Below are positions 60,720 through 64,000 of a stretch of 64,000 bases of DNA, one piece after another (position 1 is the first letter of the stretch; every line of letters starts with the position of its first letter). A program made the translations under genes and the position numbers. The DNA is from Azospirillum sp. 412522 (GTDB lineage Bacteria > Pseudomonadota > Alphaproteobacteria > Azospirillales > Azospirillaceae): the NCBI RefSeq assembly GCF_019805165.1, contig NZ_RWIJ01000012.1:85772-149771 (forward strand), read 5' to 3'. Below the pieces are notes generated by a model. That model saw only the letters and a list, made by a program, of their open reading frames with translations. It had not been told where the DNA came from and did no database searches.

Positions 60720-61202
60720 TTATCCCCCCAGATGCTCCAGCGGCAGGGCCGTGCGGTAGCGCACCTGCTTTAAGGCGAAGCTGGAGCGGATGTTGGCGAC
60801 GCCGGGGATGCGGGTCAGATGTTCCTTCAGGAACCGCTCATAGCTGGCAAGGTCCGGCACCACTACCCGCAGCAGGTAATCGGCGTCGCCGGTCATCAGA
60901 TAGCATTCCAGCACCTCCGGCCGCGCCATCACCGCCGCCTCGAACCCGTCCAGCCGTGCCTCCACCTGCCGTTCCAGGCTGACATTGACGAAGATGTTGA
61001 CCGGAAGGTCGACGGAGGCCGGATCGACCAGCGCCACATAGCGGGCGATCACCCCGGCCTCCTCCAGCGCCTTGACCCGGCGCAGGCAGGGGGAGGGCGA
61101 CAGTCCGACCCGCTCCGCCAGTTCGTTATTCGGTAGCCGGCCGTCCTGCTGAAGGGCGGCCAGGATCTTTCGGTCGATGCGGTCTAGGGGTTGTTTTGGC
61201 AT
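60720..61202 (-). CDS. Lrp/AsnC-family regulator
   Basis: A 160-residue Lrp-type protein: helix-turn-helix [43 protein letters not shown], then the RAM ligand domain with [19 protein letters not shown]. It diverges from an AceE/MdeB-like gene. In Pseudomonas putida MdeR, also Lrp-type, controls the mdeAB genes for methionine breakdown, so a similar pairing is plausible. One of two palindromes in the gap overlaps its own start codon, which suggests autoregulation. Confidence 0.93.
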   Translation of the reverse strand: MPKQPLDRIDRKILAALQQDGRLPNNELAERVGLSPSPCLRRVKALEEAGVIARYVALVDPASVDLPVNIFVNVSLERQVEARLDGFEAAVMARPEVLECYLMTGDADYLLRVVVPDLASYERFLKEHLTRIPGVANIRSSFALKQVRYRTALPLEHLGG

Positions 61203-61239
61203 CAGATGCCGTTTCCTGTTCTATGCTGGCATCTGATGC
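61199..61239. promoter_or_regulatory. Candidate Lrp operators between divergent genes
   Basis: Two perfect palindromes GCATC-W-GATGC (61199-61209 and 61229-61239) are 30 bases apart, about three helical turns. One covers the lrp-type start codon; the other faces the oxoacid dehydrogenase gene. Confidence 0.7.
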
Positions 61240-61335
61240 TAAAGTAACGCCATGGCCGGCGCCACTTCGCAAGCACCTGCTCAATCACAAATGATAGGCT
61301 GTTCCAACCATAAACGCCCGCCCTGGAGCAGACCC

Positions 61336-63747
61336 ATGACCGCGATCCAGCCGTCCCCCGCCGATCTCGCCTGCCTGGCGGAGCTGGAGCGCAAGGTACT
61401 CTGGCTCGCGTCCTGGACCATCCACAACGCCAACCATGTCCGTCCCAATCTGGACGGGATGAAGATCGGCGGTCATCAGGCCTCCAGCGCCTCGATGTCC
61501 ACCATCCTGACGGCGCTCTATTTTTCGGCCCTGCGGCCGGAGGACCGGGTGGCGGTGAAGCCCCATGCCAGCCCGATCTTCCACGCCATCCAGTATCTGC
61601 TCGGCAACCAGACGCGGGAGAAGCTGGAGAATTTCCGTGGCTACAAGGGCGCCCAGTCCTACCCGTCCCGTACCAAGGATGTGGACGACGTCGATTTCTC
61701 CACCGGTTCGGTCGGGCTGGGGGTGGCGCAGACCCTCTTCGCCTCGCTGGTCCAGGACTACCTGAAGGCCAAGGGCTGGGCGACCGGCCTGCCGGAAGGC
61801 CGCATGGTCTCGCTGGTCGGCGACGCCGAGATGGACGAGGGCAACATCTTCGAAGCCCTGCAGGAGGGCTGGAAGCATGGTGTTCGCAACACGTGGTGGA
61901 TCGTCGATTACAACCGCCAGAGCCTGGATGCGGTGATCCGCGAGGGGCTGTGGGAGCGGCTGGAGAACATCTTCCGCGCCTTCGGCTGGGACGTGGTGAT
62001 CCTGAAATACGGCACGCTGATGCAGGAGGCGTTCAAGGAGCCGGGCGGCGAGCGCCTGCGCCACTGGATCGACACCTGTCCGAACCAGCTCTACTCCGCG
62101 CTGACCTACCAAGGGGGCGCCGCGTGGCGCCGCCGCCTGATGGACGATCTGGGCGACCAGGGCGACGTCACCCGTCTGATCGAACGCCGCAGCGACGAGG
62201 AGTTGGCCCGGCTGATGGGCAATCTCGGCGGCCATGACCTGCCGTCTCTGCTGGAGGCTTTCGCCCGGGCTCGCGACCATGACCGTCCGGTCTGCTTCAT
62301 CGCCTACACCGTCAAGGGATTCGGCCTTCCGCTGGCCGGCCATAAGGACAACCATTCCGGTCTGCTGACGCGCGAGCAGATGGACGGTTTCCGCGCCGCC
62401 AACAAGGTCCGTTCCGGCCATGAGTGGGACCGCTTCGAGGGGCTCACCCTGCCGGAAGCTGCCCTGGAGGAGTTCCTGCGGCACGTGCCCTTCGCGCAGA
62501 AGGGCCGCCGCCGCTACGAAGCGCCGGCGGTTCCGATCCCTGCCGCGCTATCGACCCCGACGCAGAAGAGCCTGTCGACCCAGGCCGCCTTCGGGCTGAT
62601 CCTGAACGAGATCGGGCGGGAGCGCTCCCCCCTGGCCGAGCGCATCGTCACCACCGCCCCCGATGTGACCGTGTCCACCAACCTCGGTGCCTGGGTTAAC
62701 CGCCGCGGCCTGTTCGCCAAGAGCGAGATGGCCGACCTGTTCAAGAAGGAACGCATCCCCTCCACCTACAGTTGGGAGTTCTCGCCGAAGGGCCAGCATC
62801 TGGAACTGGGCATCGCCGAATCCAACCTGTTCATCCTGCTGTCGGCGCTGGGCCTGTCCCACAGCCTCTTCGGGGAGCGGCTGCTGCCGATCGGCACCGT
62901 CTACGATCCATTCATCATGCGTGGCGCCGATCAGTTGAACTACGCCTGCTATCAGGATGCCCGCTTCATGCTGGTGGCGACCCCGTCCGGCATCACGCTG
63001 GCGCCGGAGGGGGGGGCGCACCAGTCCATCGCCACCCCGCTGGTCGGCATGGCGCAGGACGGTCTGGCCTATTTCGAACCGGCCTTCGCCGATGAACTGG
63101 CGGTGGTGATGCGCTGGGCCTTCGACTACATGCAGCGGGACGGGGAGGGCACCCCCGGCGAGCGCAACTGGCTGCGCGACGAGACCGGCGGCTCGGTCTA
63201 TCTGCGCCTGTCTTCCCGTGCGCTGGAGCAGCCGACCCGGACGATGGACGGGGAACTCGCACGCGACATCGTCGATGGCGCCTACTGGCTACGCAAACCG
63301 GGGCCGAATGCCCAGGTGGTGATCGCCTATACCGGTGCCGTGGCGCCTGAGGCCATCGCCGCCGTCGGCATGCTGGGAGAGGATCGGCGCGACGTCGGGT
63401 TGCTGGCGGTGACCTCCGCCGACCGGCTGAATGCGGGTTGGAGTGCCGCCCAGCGAGCGCGCGAGCGCGGCCTCAGCCATGCCCGCGGCCATATCGAGCG
63501 ACTGCTGGAGGGGGTGCCGTCCAATTGTGCCCTGGTTACGGTGGTGGACGGCCATCCGACGACGCTGGGTTGGCTCGGTTCGGTTGCCGGTCACCGCACG
63601 CGGGCGTTGGGGGTGGAGCATTTCGGTCAGACCGGCACCGTCGCCGACCTGTATCGCCATTACGGGATCGACGCTGACGGCATCGTCGCGGCTGCGGAAG
63701 CAGCCTCTCCGGGCCGGCCTGTGCGCTATCTGCGGGCCATTGGCTGA
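61336..63747 (+). CDS. AceE-like homodimeric 2-oxoacid dehydrogenase E1 (MdeB-like) / transketolase-fold enzyme
   Basis: An 803-residue thiamine-diphosphate enzyme. The N-terminal domain has SLVGDAEMDEGNIFEALQEGWKHGVRNTWWIVDYNRQSLD (the GDG-type site and following Asn), and the second domain has TYSWEFSPKGQHLELGIAESNLF with the catalytic Glu. The length and layout match the E1 of pyruvate dehydrogenase of the AceE type, and of MdeB, the 2-oxobutyrate E1. The ATG at 61336 is chosen, with GGAG ahead; the frame extends to 61252. It diverges from an Lrp-family gene as mdeB and mdeR do, but no methionine gamma-lyase gene is present. No E2/E3 genes follow in the window. Confidence 0.82.
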   Translation: MTAIQPSPADLACLAELERKVLWLASWTIHNANHVRPNLDGMKIGGHQASSASMSTILTALYFSALRPEDRVAVKPHASPIFHAIQYLLGNQTREKLENFRGYKGAQSYPSRTKDVDDVDFSTGSVGLGVAQTLFASLVQDYLKAKGWATGLPEGRMVSLVGDAEMDEGNIFEALQEGWKHGVRNTWWIVDYNRQSLDAVIREGLWERLENIFRAFGWDVVILKYGTLMQEAFKEPGGERLRHWIDTCPNQLYSALTYQGGAAWRRRLMDDLGDQGDVTRLIERRSDEELARLMGNLGGHDLPSLLEAFARARDHDRPVCFIAYTVKGFGLPLAGHKDNHSGLLTREQMDGFRAANKVRSGHEWDRFEGLTLPEAALEEFLRHVPFAQKGRRRYEAPAVPIPAALSTPTQKSLSTQAAFGLILNEIGRERSPLAERIVTTAPDVTVSTNLGAWVNRRGLFAKSEMADLFKKERIPSTYSWEFSPKGQHLELGIAESNLFILLSALGLSHSLFGERLLPIGTVYDPFIMRGADQLNYACYQDARFMLVATPSGITLAPEGGAHQSIATPLVGMAQDGLAYFEPAFADELAVVMRWAFDYMQRDGEGTPGERNWLRDETGGSVYLRLSSRALEQPTRTMDGELARDIVDGAYWLRKPGPNAQVVIAYTGAVAPEAIAAVGMLGEDRRDVGLLAVTSADRLNAGWSAAQRARERGLSHARGHIERLLEGVPSNCALVTVVDGHPTTLGWLGSVAGHRTRALGVEHFGQTGTVADLYRHYGIDADGIVAAAEAASPGRPVRYLRAIG

Positions 63748-64000
63748 CCCGGCGGGGAGGCGCGGAGCCTCCCTGGTCAAAAAATCGTCATCGGAGTGAA
63801 AAAAGCGCTTGCGCGGTTTGGGGTGGGGCGCCTATAAACCGCTCCACCGACGGCGGGGCGCTGAACGAGGCGCGGCGCCGGCGGCAGAAACGGAAGCGAA
63901 AACAGCAGCTTAGCGGTTTTGGTCTTCCGGCTTCGACCGAAATTCTCCGGTCACTCTGACCCGATCCTCTCCAAAAAGGGGATGCGGAAGAGCGGCCGGT
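63748..64000 (+). promoter_or_regulatory. Strong promoter and leader at the window end, possibly of an rRNA operon
   Basis: A promoter-like pair lies in the gap after the oxoacid dehydrogenase gene: TTGCGC (63809-63814) and TATAAA (63833-63838) with an 18-base spacer. About 160 bases of GC-rich, gene-free leader follow to the window edge. This resembles the upstream of rRNA operons in related organisms; the operon itself lies outside, so this is inference. Confidence 0.45.

Overview
The window is a GC-rich (roughly two-thirds G+C) chromosomal segment from an alphaproteobacterium. Gene content and protein style point to Rhodospirillales, most likely Azospirillum or a close relative; that placement is inference from recognised families, not a database match. 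Coding density is high, many genes overlap by four bases (ATGA), and no insertion sequence, prophage, tRNA or CRISPR array was seen.

Layout. 1-1391: end of a xanthine dehydrogenase large subunit and its XdhC chaperone. 1330-2906: a type III polyketide synthase plus an isoprenylcysteine-methyltransferase-like partner, a pair typical of phenolic lipid synthesis. 3089-5169: a secreted TPR protein and an ECF sigma/anti-sigma pair. 5228-9541: an ALDH7-type aldehyde dehydrogenase, a thiamine-diphosphate enzyme and a divergent LysR regulator. 9543-17725: an SbmA/BacA-like ABC exporter, a membrane-anchored HNH protein, a sugar epimerase, SerC, small secreted proteins, a glycosyltransferase and a DUF423 protein. 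17758-19850: a BigR/SqrR-like persulfide sensor divergent from a TusA-like protein, then a histone-deacetylase-family enzyme. 20017-25236: xseB-ispA-dxs (isoprenoid precursors), a HisKA_2 histidine kinase and a TlyA rRNA methyltransferase.

25317-44913 is the centre of interest: a complete formate hydrogenlyase locus of the hydrogenase-4 (Hyf) type. It carries hypC-hypA, fdhD, focA, the minus-strand run hyfABCDEFGHI-hycH-hycI, and on the plus strand hydN, fdhF (cysteine in place of selenocysteine), a HypA paralogue without its zinc finger, and a LysR regulator. FdhF would oxidise formate, the ferredoxin-like proteins would pass electrons to the NiFe hydrogenase HyfG/HyfI, and HyfB-F would form the ion-pumping membrane arm. 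Four copies of a T-N11-A palindrome (CGATA-N9-TATCG or close variants) lie in just two gaps, those heading hypA/fdhD and hyfA/hydN. This suggests one regulon, probably under the local LysR protein and not under an FhlA/sigma-54 system.

45056-53503: a YcjX/YcjF pair, an ArsC-like phosphatase, a pirin, a PilJ-type sensor kinase, an RluA pseudouridine synthase, a ccdAB toxin-antitoxin pair and class I fumarase. 53759-57877: a 1372-residue Pls/PosA-type single-module NRPS with a membrane and hexapeptide-repeat terminal region, resembling poly-epsilon-lysine synthetase. 58601-63747: an SDR and MFS transporter behind a double palindrome, and an Lrp regulator divergent from an AceE/MdeB-like 2-oxoacid dehydrogenase. 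The last 250 bases hold a strong promoter that may lead an rRNA operon lying outside the window.
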